A DNA stretch of 64,000 nucleotides from Perkinsus marinus ATCC 50983. Its lineage: Eukaryota > Perkinsozoa > Perkinsida > Perkinsidae. The DNA is taken from positions 92,848 through 156,847 of the forward strand of contig NW_003201290.1 of NCBI RefSeq assembly GCF_000006405.1, read 5' to 3'. The position numbers were made by a program, and so were the translations under genes. The notes below the pieces were generated by a model that made no database searches, had not been told where the DNA came from, and saw only the letters and a list, made by a program, of their open reading frames with translations. Below, one piece after another: positions 22,746 through 35,906 of the stretch (position 1 is the first letter of the stretch; every line of letters begins with the position of its first letter).

Positions 22746-23529
22746 AATGCACGCTTGTCATAATGTTCTCCGAGGTTGACCGCTTGGGTTATGAGGGAGT
22801 TGGGCACCAATGAAAATCTCGTCATTATGGAAGATGGGCTAAGCATCTAACCTCGCATAATAAAGAATGATGCTGGGAGCAACATAGACTTTATTTGATA
22901 TCGTGTCGAGGAAGAGCAGATTACACGATAGAGACCGTGAATCAGGGAGGCGAAAGGATGTGAACATCCAACAAGAAAATAAACATTAGCGCTCGCTGCA
23001 AATCCTAGCCAGCTCAAGATTGTGATCAGACTTGCTTCCAGAGCAGAGCTAGCAAGTCTTCCCGAGGTATTCATCTCGTGCAGCAGCAAATTCCTGACAC
23101 TCCCATCCGGTTAATTATTCCATTCAGGAATAATTCCCTGAACATGAACCTCGCTGAAAGGATCTCAGCATGAGCGTCTTTAAACATAGGAGACATAAAT
23201 TACTCGATGCTGAATCAATTGATCGGTTTTCCCGTCTCGGGCATAACTATCGTAGCTCAGTGTTTGACCATCTGACTTTCTGCACTACGACAATGAATCG
23301 GGTAAGCTGCTCGGGACCATCTCAATACTAACAAACACAAGTCTCAAGGATTCTGTGAATCTCGCACGTAGTATCAATATCAATGATGTACCAATGTTCT
23401 GGCAGTACTCCGAAACTATAGAGTTCCTAGTAAAGGAAGACGTTGCAATAATGCAGATGATTGTATATAAACAGCAATGATCTCATCATCAGCACCGACA
23501 CAACATGAGCGAGTACGAAAAGCCGCTGG
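22746..23529. other. Convergent intergenic region; nothing recognised
   Basis: AT-richer DNA between the plus-strand coiled-coil gene and the minus-strand genes that follow, so it holds two 3' flanks. One open minus frame (22847-23089) has no recognisable content. Confidence 0.4.
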
Positions 23530-24366
23530 CTAGAGTGACGACGGGGTAATCCGGAGGCCTTTAACGATGGATAAACGTGCTGTCATCTCGGACTGGGCCA
23601 ATAGCTGATCGCCACAGCCGGAAATGTAACCAAGCGGGATGGGCTGGGCTCCCACGAACAGTCCTCGAGAATTGAATACGTGCATCATCCGTTCCTCAGG
23701 CAGAAGGAGTACAATATCACCAGCAGAGGTCTCCTGTATGGACGTGCAGGCCTTGTAGTCGCCGCTGATAGGCCGTGTTACCGACCTCCATTTACCAGTA
23801 GAAGGAGAGCCCACGTAGAGCTTACCATCGAAGGACGACACCAGAGCGAAGTCTCCATCACCCCTAGCAGTGATGGCTGCGATGGACGCTACCTCTACTG
23901 GCAAGCTTTGAAGCACAGAGTCACCAGTCGCACAGGAGTACAACTGATTATCGTCAAGAAGGACGAAGACCTCATCCCCTCTAACAGTGACGTCCTTGAT
24001 CTCCTTGTCTTTGACGTATTTACTGGCCACAGCGCACTTCAATGGTGACGACGATACGACAGGACCAGATACTTCACGGAGTGAATGAAAGTCCGCCAGC
24101 ACAGCTTTGCCATTATTATTACTGCATCCCATCTTACGGGGAGTGTACCATACGAAATGCTCAGGGAACCTCAAGGCCTCCTTGCCAGCATAAGTGATCT
24201 CAAAAGGGCCACTAGCTTCACCATTGGTGACCATCTTCAGTCTACGCTCATGAACATTCCTCTCGTTAAACGATGGGTCATACTTCAAGGACACCTCAGC
24301 GCTGGTCTCGGCTATTGCAAACAACCAAGCGGCCATTATCACGACACTACCGAACCGGAACAACAT
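23530..24366 (-). CDS. Secreted or lumenal propeller-like protein (or C-terminal half of the WW protein)
   Basis: From an ATG at 24366 the frame encodes MLFRFGSVVIMAAWLFAIAE, a good signal peptide or signal anchor, then about 255 residues without introns. The mature part has repeated blocks of the type VTVRGDEVFVLLDDNQLYSC, ITARGDGDFALVSSFDGKLY and SAGDIVLLLPEERMMHVF, spaced like blades of a beta-propeller. No enzyme motif is seen. The frame continues upstream without a stop into the WW exon, so a single type II membrane protein is also possible. I favour separate genes because a typical donor (AAG/GTGAGG) ends the WW exon just before this ATG. Confidence 0.55.
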   Translation of the reverse strand: MLFRFGSVVIMAAWLFAIAETSAEVSLKYDPSFNERNVHERRLKMVTNGEASGPFEITYAGKEALRFPEHFVWYTPRKMGCSNNNGKAVLADFHSLREVSGPVVSSSPLKCAVASKYVKDKEIKDVTVRGDEVFVLLDDNQLYSCATGDSVLQSLPVEVASIAAITARGDGDFALVSSFDGKLYVGSPSTGKWRSVTRPISGDYKACTSIQETSAGDIVLLLPEERMMHVFNSRGLFVGAQPIPLGYISGCGDQLLAQSEMTARLSIVKGLRITPSSL

Positions 24367-25198
24367 GTAGGGTACCCTCACCTTCTCCCGGTGACTCGCA
24401 TCAGTCGCAGCCTGAATAGCCGCCCTCTCCTGGTCCAGCAAGGCCTTAGACTTCAATTCGAACTGCCTCAACTGCGACTCTACGGACTTGGTAGTTTCCT
24501 TGTAGTCATAAATACCCGCATCTCCAGTGGGGGAATCCCACTTGATCTCGCCGGTTTCCACATTTAGGTAGTACGGGAGGTTCTCCCCAGCCTCAGTCTT
24601 ATAGCCCAGCCTGATCCACCCCTCAGTGGGGTTGAATGGAGTTCCCGGCGTAGCATCGCCCTTCCCTCGTTCCTCGTCCAACAACTGCGCCAACCTCTTC
24701 CTATCCTTCTCGAATCTACCCTTCAGCTTAGTCAGCTCTTTCTTCTCCTGAAAAACAACAGCTACAATCATTTGGCCAGCCCAGACCTACCGAGTCCGAT
24801 AAAAGGTGCTCTTCCTTAGCCCAATGCCTGAACATTTTCTGCATGTCCTTCTCAGCCTTCTTACAGGCGTATTTGAGGTCCTTCGAAATGTCAGGATGAT
24901 ATTCCCCAGTCTTAGCTCCGTCCTGTTGCCCAGTAGGCTTATGAACTCCCCAGTCATTGATGGGCCCCTCCTCGGTGAAACCAGGCAACCCCGAGGAGTT
25001 GATAATCCTACGTTGGAGTATTCTACCGTTGCTGGTTGGGTTAAGTACTACTTTGGTTCAGCAACTGGCTCATGGACTTCCTTTATAGTCTCCAGTCCAA
25101 AGCCGAGTACATCTATACACCATACCGTAGAGAACTTCACAGGAAGACCATTCTTGTCAGCCACTGTCAAGTACCTGCCGACACCATTTGAAGACTAG
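24367..25198 (-). CDS. WW-domain protein with coiled coil (5' end uncertain)
   Basis: The main exons are about 24771-24380 and about 25010-24771, with a 43-nt intron (GTAGGTCTGG to TTTTTCAG) and further short exons upstream to about 25190. The order is LPGFTEEGPINDWGVHK, a charged helix (DLKYACKKAEKDMQKMFRHW), EKKELTKLKGRFEKD, then a complete WW domain: GWIRLGYK, PYYLN, TGEIKWDSP. A second coil (ESQLRQFELKSKALLDQER) follows. WW domains bind proline-rich peptides. I could not fix the initiator ATG. The upstream membrane-protein gene ends 20 bases away on the same strand. Confidence 0.6.
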
Positions 25199-25216
25199 CG
25201 TGTTGAAAAAAGTGTC

Positions 25217-26589
25217 TTACACAAAGAACATCTCGTAGAGGAGGCCCATGATATGCGCCGACAGAGCAAAGATGAGGGCCGGTCGCTCGTTGACTTGAGG
25301 CAACTGGACGAGGCAAGAGTATAGTGGATGGCAAGAGCTGGGATACTACCTCGACGTTGAAGCTGTTACCCCACTCGTACTCACAAAGGACTGCGGCACA
25401 ATAGAGGAAAGGCGGTACGGCTGTGAGGAACGCCTAAGAAGAGAGAGTCTACGATTTACGGTATGATATTGGTCCCACCATAATGCAGAATTCTGTGAAG
25501 TTGACGGTAAGGTTCATCTTAGCATTGAGTAGAGCGGCCACCGAACATAACGTTACTATAACGTAAGCTGCAAGTGGATTCTCCCAGAAGTAGCCCCAGT
25601 ACAACAGCGCGAAGTATGCCAGAGCGTACAGGAATTGTAGAGTACCTTTTGGTATAGTAAAAGGCAGCCCCTTACTGCTGCTATCACTACTACCCATACA
25701 CATACACACCCTAGCATAAGCCTCATGGCCCTGCCATTTCCTATGCAGTTGGTTGAATAACGCAAAGTGCTGCTTGAACGTATCCCATTCGGTGGTCAGA
25801 TCCCTTATTTCCTACAGCGACCATATTAAGGTGCGGCTCATTGATAGTTCGAAAGTATGTTGAGAGGACAGCCCTAGTACATTCTTCCCTTTCACTTCCT
25901 TATGCTCGAGACCGGGAATTTTAAGGTTGCTCTCTCTGGCATACTCCGTTACCACAGGGACACGAAACCAGCCGCCAACACCAGAACCTGAACTGTACCG
26001 TATACGAGGCGATTGACTGGAGTCGTACTAACCTTCGAAGTCTTCCAGTCTGGCTGAGCCCTCAGAGATCTCCATGGAGCTGGCCACGGGCAACCGCAAC
26101 CATTGGGTTAGTGACCTCACTGAATAGGTCTGGGCCGAAATGGAGGCATGCAGAGCCAGCCAGATAGAAAGGAAGAAGTAGAAAAATGCAGCACCTGATA
26201 ATAAGCGATTCGCAGAGTAAGAGCCTGCCAAAAGACTACTTACCTAACGTGATTGACCAAGGCCAGAAGAGCCAGTTTGGAGCCAGAAGAGGCGTTCTTC
26301 CCTTGTAGAACATCTCCGTACAGAAGCCAACGAGCAAAGTACTCACAAGCTGACAGTGACTGTGGTAACATAGGGAATCGGGTGGGATGGTCATTACCAT
26401 ATAGCAGTCCATTTTGCCTATTGTCAGCCCAAAGAGGTCTCTAAGATCCTCTCGGTACAGCACCACTGCCATAACTCGCTGCTTCTGGTGCTGATAGAGA
26501 TTCTTCTGCCGCATGGTCCGATTGAAGTTGTACACTTCTCGATTGTAGCTGAACCATTCAACTCCACCGTCGCTAACAGCCTCAGCCAT
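25217..26589 (-). CDS. Multi-pass membrane protein, family not recognised
   Basis: The start MAEAVSDGGVEWFSYN at 26589 is a clear cytosolic N-terminus. Several exons with short introns follow and end in LLYEMFFV and a stop at 25217. About six hydrophobic spans are visible: around LVSTLLVGF, LLSGAAFFYFFLSIWLAL, TLQFLYALAYFALLYWGYFW, YVIVTLCSVAALL, FLTAVPPFLYCAAVLC and LIFALSAHIMGLL. Between spans 2 and 3 there is a soluble segment with IRDLTTEWDTFKQHF. I can assign no function. Exon joints in 25720-26040 are approximate. Confidence 0.6.
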
Positions 26590-27654
26590 ATTGATATTGC
26601 TCTAGTGTTGGTGGTAGTAGATGAGGAGTAGAAGTAGTTGACTGTATTGGAAATGGGCAAGGCCAACAGCAACTACTACTATACTCAATAAGGACCGACT
26701 TCCCTTACAATATCACAACGTCTTCACCATAAACCTCACCGAGTGAAATAAGCCACAGTATTACTACTACCTCAACGGGCCGAACCACCACTACTGTAGC
26801 TCTCACCGAGGGGCTACACCCGCCGTTAAAAACAGAAGTCAACCTCAGTTGCGACCTGCCTTACCACGATGCGTGACGTTAATAGCTCTATTCACAATCC
26901 CATCTGCTACACGTCTAGTGCGAACCAACCGTCACTAAACAGGTGTAATTACGACTGAAGCCTTTGTGACTACGCGAACCTTCAGCGAAAAAAAAAACGC
27001 AGCGGAGCGATGCAACAACCCGGTGCCCACTGCTTCAACACGTAACAATGCCGCTGACGTTATCAGATGAGGCCTCTACTCCAGAGAAGTGCGCAGATAC
27101 ATGATCCCATAAGTTTAAAGTCTTTTGAATAGTCGTGGAAACAGAACATATGTAACATGGCGAAGAGCATATCTGTTATACAAAGGGAGTCGGCTCGAGG
27201 ACTTAGTCTTAGTAAGTGCTGGAGGAGCAAGATCGGAGGGCGTCGAGATAAGCATACTTTGATGACGGTGAAGATAGAGCGGTGAAAGTCTTAAAGGGGC
27301 AGCCACAGCCAGAGTCTCATGCTGGGAATAGCGACTTCGCGTATAAGTCGCTGTTGGGCCTTAGTTCAGCAGATGATATCCTGTCTGTGTTGTAGACGTT
27401 TGGTAACCACATCTCTCCAGAAGGTTGTTCGCGATTGTCTATACAGCTACTCGTGTCTGATATCCCCAGTGCAAGCCGTGTCACCATTGAAGTGATGTGA
27501 CTATTCTTATGTTACCACACTATGACATTCTTTCATAATTGACTCAACAACATGTGGACATGAAGATCAATATCGCAACATGACGTTATACACCACTGAA
27601 GAGAGCATCACTATAGTCATGATAGCCATCATCATCATCATCACGCATTATTCC
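26590..27654. other. Intergenic, no gene recognised
   Basis: About 1 kb between two minus-strand genes. An A-run (ten A) at about 26990 is followed by GCAGCGGAGCGATGCAAC. Variants of this GGAGCGATGC word also occur at 2645 and 49497; it may be chance. A (CAT)n run of six units lies at about 27632. Confidence 0.35.
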
Positions 27655-28770
27655 CTACTTATCCAACTCGCACACTGATTCATAGGTTGGTATCATGTAT
27701 CTAATTCTCGATATCATCACATGTACCACACAGCTTAGTAGTGGTACTTGATATTAATAAAGGCATCCTCCCCACCGTGGACCTCGAAGATCTCCAGAGT
27801 CTCCTCCACTAGATCTCCCAACACTAAACGCTTCCTCTGACCTGATGCACAAGTTCTTGAGAACGACCATTCGAACCTACCGTATTCCATCTTATCTTTC
27901 GAATAAATATTGGAGTTCTTGAAAATGTTGAAGATGGGCAAGATCTGCCTATAATAAGGTACCAACGCCTCCCCTATCATCTCAGCCGATAAGACTAACG
28001 TCTGGAGCATCTACACCACCAAGGCTGATAACTGTGCAGCTGATACGGAGCACCTTCAGAGTCGTGGCGATGACCTCGGGATCTCGTGAATTGAGGGCGG
28101 TCTTGATCGGTATGATGAGCTGTGGTATGACTGGTAGTATCTTACCACCACCTCTCTCGAGCAAGTCATATACACCTTCCACTGCTAGGAATCTATGTGT
28201 TGCCTTATAACTGCTATCACACAGTATGCACTACTTACCGATACGGCTCCTCCTTCTCACGAATACCGTCAAAAAATATAGGTAGGTAGTGGTGATAATC
28301 CAACTTGTCGATATCAACCTTCCATGCTATCTTATTCCATGTCCCAGCGTGTGATATCTAAACATACCACTCCTCGACCAAATCACCATCAAACGAAGGA
28401 TCATTCCAACACAGTGACCCTCCACATCCCTATTGCATTCTCCTAAGGGGCACTCTACTCGATTCCGCGAGCACCTGTATAGGTAGATCTCCTCGATCAT
28501 AGAACTTCCTAAACTCCGTAGGTTTGATTGGCTTCCGACTATACGCCCCTGCCTTGGGTGGTGGTATGCAATGAGACCTCCCAGCACTCTTGTCCACTGC
28601 CTGAGTTTAACGTCATGCGCCGCCGCCGACTTTCATGCAGCTCTCCTTCTACTCACCTGCGGTCTCGTCCTCGCTAGTCCAAGAGTGTTCATGAGGTTTT
28701 TCTTAGGCTTGTAATCTGGTGGGAAGTTCCCGAAAGGCGAATCGGATCCTCGAGGAATAAGCCCGGCCAT
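27655..28770 (-). CDS. PACRG: PACRG, parkin co-regulated gene protein (axonemal)
   Basis: PACRG is an inner-junction protein that ties the A and B tubules of axonemal doublet microtubules. The start [18 protein letters not shown] at 28770 is followed by [17 protein letters not shown] 117-nt intron follows, then [78 protein letters not shown] and, after a final 47-nt intron, [15 protein letters not shown] with the stop at 27655. The conserved core aligns end to end with the animal protein. It implies a flagellated stage. The other introns are about 39-56 nt. Confidence 0.95.
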
Positions 28771-28836
28771 TTTCTGCTTATGTCTGTCCAACAACAACAA
28801 ACATGTCGTTACTACTACCAGTTGCACTACTACTAC

Positions 28837-28936
28837 NNNNNNNNNNNNNNNNNNNNNNNNNNNNNNNNNNNNNNNNNNNNNNNNNNNNNNNNNNNNNNNN
28901 NNNNNNNNNNNNNNNNNNNNNNNNNNNNNNNNNNNN
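28837..28936. other. Assembly gap (100 N)
   Basis: Exactly 100 undetermined bases, the conventional length for a gap of unknown size. Sequence on the two sides need not be adjacent in the genome. It lies upstream of the PACRG start, so that gene is complete. Confidence 0.99.
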
Positions 28937-29434
28937 GCAAGAGAATTGGTGCAGGATAGGAGTCAGACCCGTCTCATCGTAACGCTGAGTCTAGGATCGT
29001 CGGTAGCAAGGCCGCCCAATAGGAGCTACAGGATAGTCGCAGAAGGTACCGCTTTTTCATCCCATGAGCTGAGTCTAAAGCCATCTCATCTCGTTCATAG
29101 AAGTAAATTCCCAGGCAAATCCTGGCAACAACTAGATTAACTTCCAATACCACACCACTCCCTCAAATAGCCAGCCACACGACGCACCCGCCCCAGCATT
29201 CCTTCATGACGCTCAACCCGCGGGAGAATACTCAGATCTTCTGGATGGGCAGTGCCAGAGTGTGTGGAAGATTGCGCTAAGCATAGTGAACCCCCGGCTC
29301 CTACTTTCCGTTAATAAATAAAAGGATACCATGCATGCCACAAAGGCAGAATATCAACACAAACCTCCTCGACAACCACAAGCACAATAGAAACGTAGTG
29401 TGGATGAGCTATCGAGAGCTGCTGCTGTCGTTTA
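28937..29434. other. 3' flank of the methyltransferase gene; nothing recognised
   Basis: No coding similarity or RNA gene was seen in these roughly 500 bases. Confidence 0.4.
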
Positions 29435-31435
<2,001 letters not shown>

Positions 31436-31647
31436 ATGCTCGGAGATATAACCCTCCCGTAACTGACGACACAAGTCCCCACACTTTTTCAAAAGGGTAA
31501 AACAGGAATGTTGTCATCGGCTATATCACTGAAGACGATACGGCAACCAGCACAGCTGGCCACACGTGGCTCAGTGCGGCTAGCAGAGACCTTCATTAAC
31601 GCCTCCATTCAACATACATCCCCAGCGCCATCAGACGGTATCGGCTT

Positions 31648-32701
31648 CTACTGTGGTGGTGGTGGACCACTATACGCCTTGTTCTGTACCCTGGCAGGGC
31701 CTCCAGCGGTACCCGTCACTTGCATCAATGACGCGAAAGGATCTGTTCAAAGGGAAGTGCAACACCAACAGAAGAATAACCCAAGCGACGCCCCAGATTA
31801 GGTCTTAGATAATTCGGCTTCCCTACCTGTTGCTCCCTGAACTGGATGAGGTCGTTGTCTCCGTGCCTGAGGCATTCTCTTTGGTGCTGGGCGGAACCGG
31901 GCCGGTTGAGCGAAAGCCGCGGGAACCCCATTGCTCGGCGGTGACGCCAATGGTGACGCCTCAGCAGACTGCATTGTGGTATCCGGCTTGTGATCATCAT
32001 ATCCCGCAACAGGAGCCGCCGCTGGCACCGGCTGCGGCGGAGCGCTGGATGATGACACTGCAGGGCTCGATGTGTTCTGGGGGCTCGGGGCCGCGACAGA
32101 AGCGGTCGGCCCAGCAGTAGGGGGGTGCACGCCGTTCGAAGGTGCGCTGACAGACAGTGGACCTGAACCATGTGAACGTACATGGAGACCAGCGATCTTC
32201 CTTTCGGATTACCTCCTGGAATCTGTACACTAGGACTTGCGTCCCATTCTGTCTTTGGTTGTTGTTCATGATGAGGTGCAGGAGGCGGACTTGGAGTAGC
32301 ATCAGGTGAGTAGTTGGGCCCTGTGAAGGCCGCATGGACGCCAGGAGAGGCGATGCTGGATTTCATCGTCTCCGCGACTGGTGACACCGGACCACCAGAA
32401 GCGACGGGCGGGTGAACACCCCCCACTGGTGACGAGATGGAAGTGTCTGCTAAAGTGTGCGGTCTTCTGTCAGCAGTAGCTCCCACCGGAAGGCTTGGCA
32501 CACCACCATTTGCATACTGTGGAGATTCATCTGATCACAACACAGTTCTATCCGTAGTGATGTATAATCACTAGGAGAGAGGCAAACGATATAAATATGA
32601 CTCCCCGCACTATTCTGTTCGTTCCAAGAACAAGATATTTCTTCCGACATCACCACCGCGCCTCCGTCTAGCAATACGCATATTTCCGAAGTCGATGGCA
32701 T
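31648..32701 (-). CDS. Proline/serine/alanine-rich protein, unknown function
   Basis: A short ordered N-terminus (MPSTSEICVLLDGGAVVMSE) is followed by a long disordered region in which GVHPP or GVHAA words recur (GGVHPPVASGG, PGVHAAFTGP, NGVHPPTAGP), with AAPVAGYDDHKP in between. After a last intron ending TTTGAACAG the frame reads DPFASLMQVTGTAGGPARV and stops after PPPPQ at 31648. Introns of about 35-75 nt were inferred from frame. There is no catalytic domain. The WW protein at 24.4 kb is the type of partner such a protein could have, but nothing links them directly. Confidence 0.55.
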
Positions 32702-32796
32702 ATTCTGAGTCTGATTAGTCCTCGACGCAATGATAGTGATTCTCCCTCTCTCTCAATTTCACGGGTCGTATACCATCAACACTATCAGGGCCATTC

Positions 32797-35656
32797 CTAA
32801 CTACATAAACCGAATGCACACAAGCACAATTTTACTATTGTTATGCATTCGAGTTTGACCGTGTTTGTTTTACTTTCCTTTTCCTCCACACTTTGATCAT
32901 CACCGTCCTCCTTAGGCGATGTAATCTTCTTAAGGTCGCTGACCTCATTGAGGGACGATCGCTCCTCTTGGGTCAGATTCGAGAGGGAACGGCATGTGAG
33001 GTGCTCAATAACCTGAGCCCATCACCACATGACTCCGCTGTTGACTACGCGCTCGTCGAGATGCGTATAACAACTAATCGCCTAAGGAGTTCCCGTGGAA
33101 CCGCTACTTCTGACTACCTGTTGGCTCGAAGATAGGAGTTCACAGTCCACCTCATCCAGATCTTGCTTCAACACCGCTATATCGCATATCAAGCTGTTGA
33201 ACTTGGCCTATGACCAAAACGACTGGTGACACCACAAATACTGTCACCACTACTACCTGAGATTCTTCCATAAAGGTTTGGAGACTCTGTGTTGTGTAAT
33301 TTGCCATCTGTGCCAAGTACTGAACCTGGTCAACAAGGTAATCACTGTAGTGTTGGAAAATATCCCTCAACTGAGCTCAGGAGTTTCCTCACTAATTATA
33401 GGAGTTTATATACGAATTCGAACAGAAATGTACAGAAACCAATGAGAATTATCCGAATTTTTTCTCAGAAATTTCATATTGTTGAGCACGTGCATATGCA
33501 ACACCATCATCACTCCAGAATTAATACCTGCTGTAGGAGTTGCATAAACTGCTCCTCATTTATCCCTCCACTCGACGTGTTCACAGCAGCAGCAGCTGGC
33601 GCGCACGCAGCAGTCGAACATACAGGTCTCTCAAGACGGGAAGCTCTGAACCTCCAAATGACACCGTCATCAGCCTTAGGCAATGACAAGGACCTCCTCT
33701 TCAATAGCGCCCATACGATAGAGAGGAAGAGTAGACTAGAAGCCACATAGACTTCCAATAGGGGAGAGTCGATGCCCGTAGCATGCAGAACCTCCACCTT
33801 AGCAGGCTCGCCATAGAGCATCCATAACTCCCTAGTCACCATGGCAGCTCTCGTAGCTGTATCCTTCACCATATCACCGAACGACACTCCTTCTACGTCC
33901 TGGTTGAGGTCGGTAACCTCAGCTGGAATATCAACTCTACCTCCTGCATCCTTCAGCTGATCCTCCTCAACGCGTTCCTGCTGGTCTTGGACACGGCCCC
34001 TCTCACTATCTGCTTTCGTAGAATTCGCAAGAGGCGACTCAGTAGCATCATGTTCCTCCTCCTCCTTCACCACTTGAGATCCTCCCTCTATTTCCTCCTC
34101 TGCCTCCTTCCTCGGATTAGCATGCTCCACCTCATACAGGTCTGTCCCATTCCGCACAACTTCTCCCCCTTCCCGTTCGATCTCCTTCTCTCGCTCAGCC
34201 TCTTCCTTCAGCTTGGCTTCCTTCTCCTTCCGTTCGGCCTGTTGCCTCCTACGGTCAAACTCCTCCCTCTCATTCCGTTCAGTCTCCTCCGCCTCTCTCT
34301 TCTTACGATCGGCTTCCTCCCTCGTTTTCCGCTCGGCCACCTCACGGTCGGCCTCCTCCTTCGCCTTCCTTTCTGCCTCCTCCTTATCCTTCCGCTCGGC
34401 CTCCTCCTTCTCCTTACCGTCAGCCTCCTCCTTTCTCTTCCGTTCAGCCTCTCTCTTCTTACGATCGGCTTCCTCCCTCTCCTTCCGTTCAGCCTCTTCC
34501 TTCTCTCTCTTTTCGGCCTCTTCCCTTCTATGGTCGGCCTCCTCCCTCTCCTGCCGCTCCGCCTCTCTTTTCTTACGATCGGCCTCCTCCCTCGCCTTCC
34601 GTTCAATCTCCTCCTTTTCCTTCCGCTCCGCTTCTTTCTTCTTACGATCAGCCTCCTCCCTCTCCTTCCGCTCCGCCTCTTTCTTCTTACGATCAGCCTC
34701 CTCTCTCTCCTTCCGCTCCGCCTCTTCTCTCTCTTTCAACTCAGCTTCCTCCTTCTCCTTCTCCTTCCGTTCCTTCTCCTCCCGCTCCTTCCGTTCTACC
34801 TCCTTCCTCGACTCGGCCTCCACTCGCGCTTTACGTTCAGCCTCCTCCTTCTTTCGATCGTATGCTTCCCTCGCGCGCCGGTCCTCTTCCTCCTCTCGCA
34901 TTCTAGCCTCCTCTTCTTCTTTCTCTTCGCTCTCCTTCTTCAACCGCTCCTGCGCGTCCTTAAGTAATTTCTCAGCGTTTTCCCGTCTCACGCGATCCTC
35001 TTCTTCCCACACAGCCTCATCATTACCCTCTCCCTTAGCCGTCGATACTGCCTTAGGGATACCACTCGCTCCGCTATTCGTCCCCAACACTTGAGGAGAC
35101 TCACGACTCGTTGCGACCTCGTCAATGATAGTAGTCGTATGGTTCGACGGACTCACCAAATGATCAGCACCATCTCGTGCCGCTGTAGCCCTAGCCGAAC
35201 CCTCCTTAGTCGACCTAGCTACAGGAATAGCCCCCGGAATACCAGAGGTCGCCGAGACGGGCGTGGCAGTGACAGTCATAGGTGTAGGAGGATGGCCGTC
35301 AGTATACCCTTTCTCAACGGTCTCTTCCTTCACCGTTGACGTGGGAATTTTCGTATTCGAACGCATGTCTGAGTACTTAGACAAGACCTGCAAAGAGAGA
35401 AGACAATCACAATTCCGCGACACGAGCAGAGCGAATATCGGTATGCGATTTAACACCCCCCCCCCCCCCCTATTACCGGTTCAGCACTATAAGTGGGTAT
35501 TTCATCAGTACGCTGATCTACGGTGCCTCCTGCTGGACGGGCATACAACTCCTGCTTGCCACCTTCCTCAGCTGCATGAGACAGCTGTAACCAACAGCAG
35601 CTCAACGATAACAGTATAAACAGACTGGACAATCTTAATGGCGATACACCCCTCAT
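32797..35656 (-). CDS. Trichohyalin-like coiled-coil protein with signal peptide and membrane span
   Basis: Exon 1 (35656 to about 35474) encodes a signal peptide (LSSLFILLSLSCCWLQLSHA). After an intron containing a run of 15 G, a long exon encodes Ser/Thr-rich sequence. About 270 residues of imperfect EERKEREEADRKKKEA-type heptads follow: a long single helix or coiled coil. An acidic stretch comes next, then a membrane span (VYVASSLLFLSIVWALL) and a basic segment. A 202-nt intron (33326-33527) with a MITE-like insert leads to VQYLAQMANYTTQSLQTF, then ICDIAVLKQDLDEVDCELL, and the last exon ends at 32797. Predicted topology: lumenal coiled coil, single span, cytosolic tail. Function unknown. 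The long plus-strand frames over 33987-35094 are its shadows. Confidence 0.75.
33349..33520 (+). mobile_element. MITE-like element family 1, copy B (in coiled-coil gene intron)
   Basis: It begins AGTGTTGGAAAATATC and has CAACTGAGCTCAGGAGTTTC, ATACGAATTCGAACAGAAA and TGTACAGAAACCAATGAGAA in the same order as copy A. It lies wholly within the 202-nt intron 33326-33527, antisense to the gene. Confidence 0.78.
35456..35470. repeat. Homopolymer run of 15 C (G on the coding strand)
   Basis: The run lies just inside the first intron of the minus-strand coiled-coil gene, after donor GTAATAGG. Its length is likely polymorphic or prone to sequencing error, but it does not touch coding sequence. Confidence 0.95.
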
Positions 35657-35906
35657 ACCATGCAGAAAAACTAGCTTCGAATACTCACCTACATAATACT
35701 ACTACAACTCAACACATTGACAATGAATAAGACGTCCACAAGAGGCGTATCCAGAACGCTGCATAATACCTCTGTCGCGCAGTGATATCGGCAGAAACTC
35801 AGTGACTATGGCTGACCTTGCGATCCTTACCAATAGACTTGAATTTGGCTAGAGATGGCCTAAGGCACCACCAAGACGATCCTCTCTCCCTTCACTACTA
35901 CTGATA
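35657..35906. other. Short intergenic region
   Basis: About 250 bases between two minus-strand genes: 3' flank of TrpRS and promoter side of the coiled-coil gene. No motif stands out. Confidence 0.4.

Noticed and set aside
23680-24567. Plus-strand frames of 122 and 160 codons
   Set aside because: Antisense to the propeller/WW exon and without recognisable content.
26990-27020. GGAGCGATGC word shared with 2645 and 49497 as a repeat family
   Set aside because: Identity is limited to 10-12 bases with unrelated flanks; this is too short to separate from chance.
33987-35094. Two long plus-strand open frames (326 and 293 codons, Leu-rich and Ser-rich)
   Set aside because: They are the exact antisense of the E/R/K-rich coiled-coil exon; GAG/AAG/CGG-type codons read backwards avoid stops. 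Composition is pure Leu/Pro or Ser/Ala/Phe with no domain.
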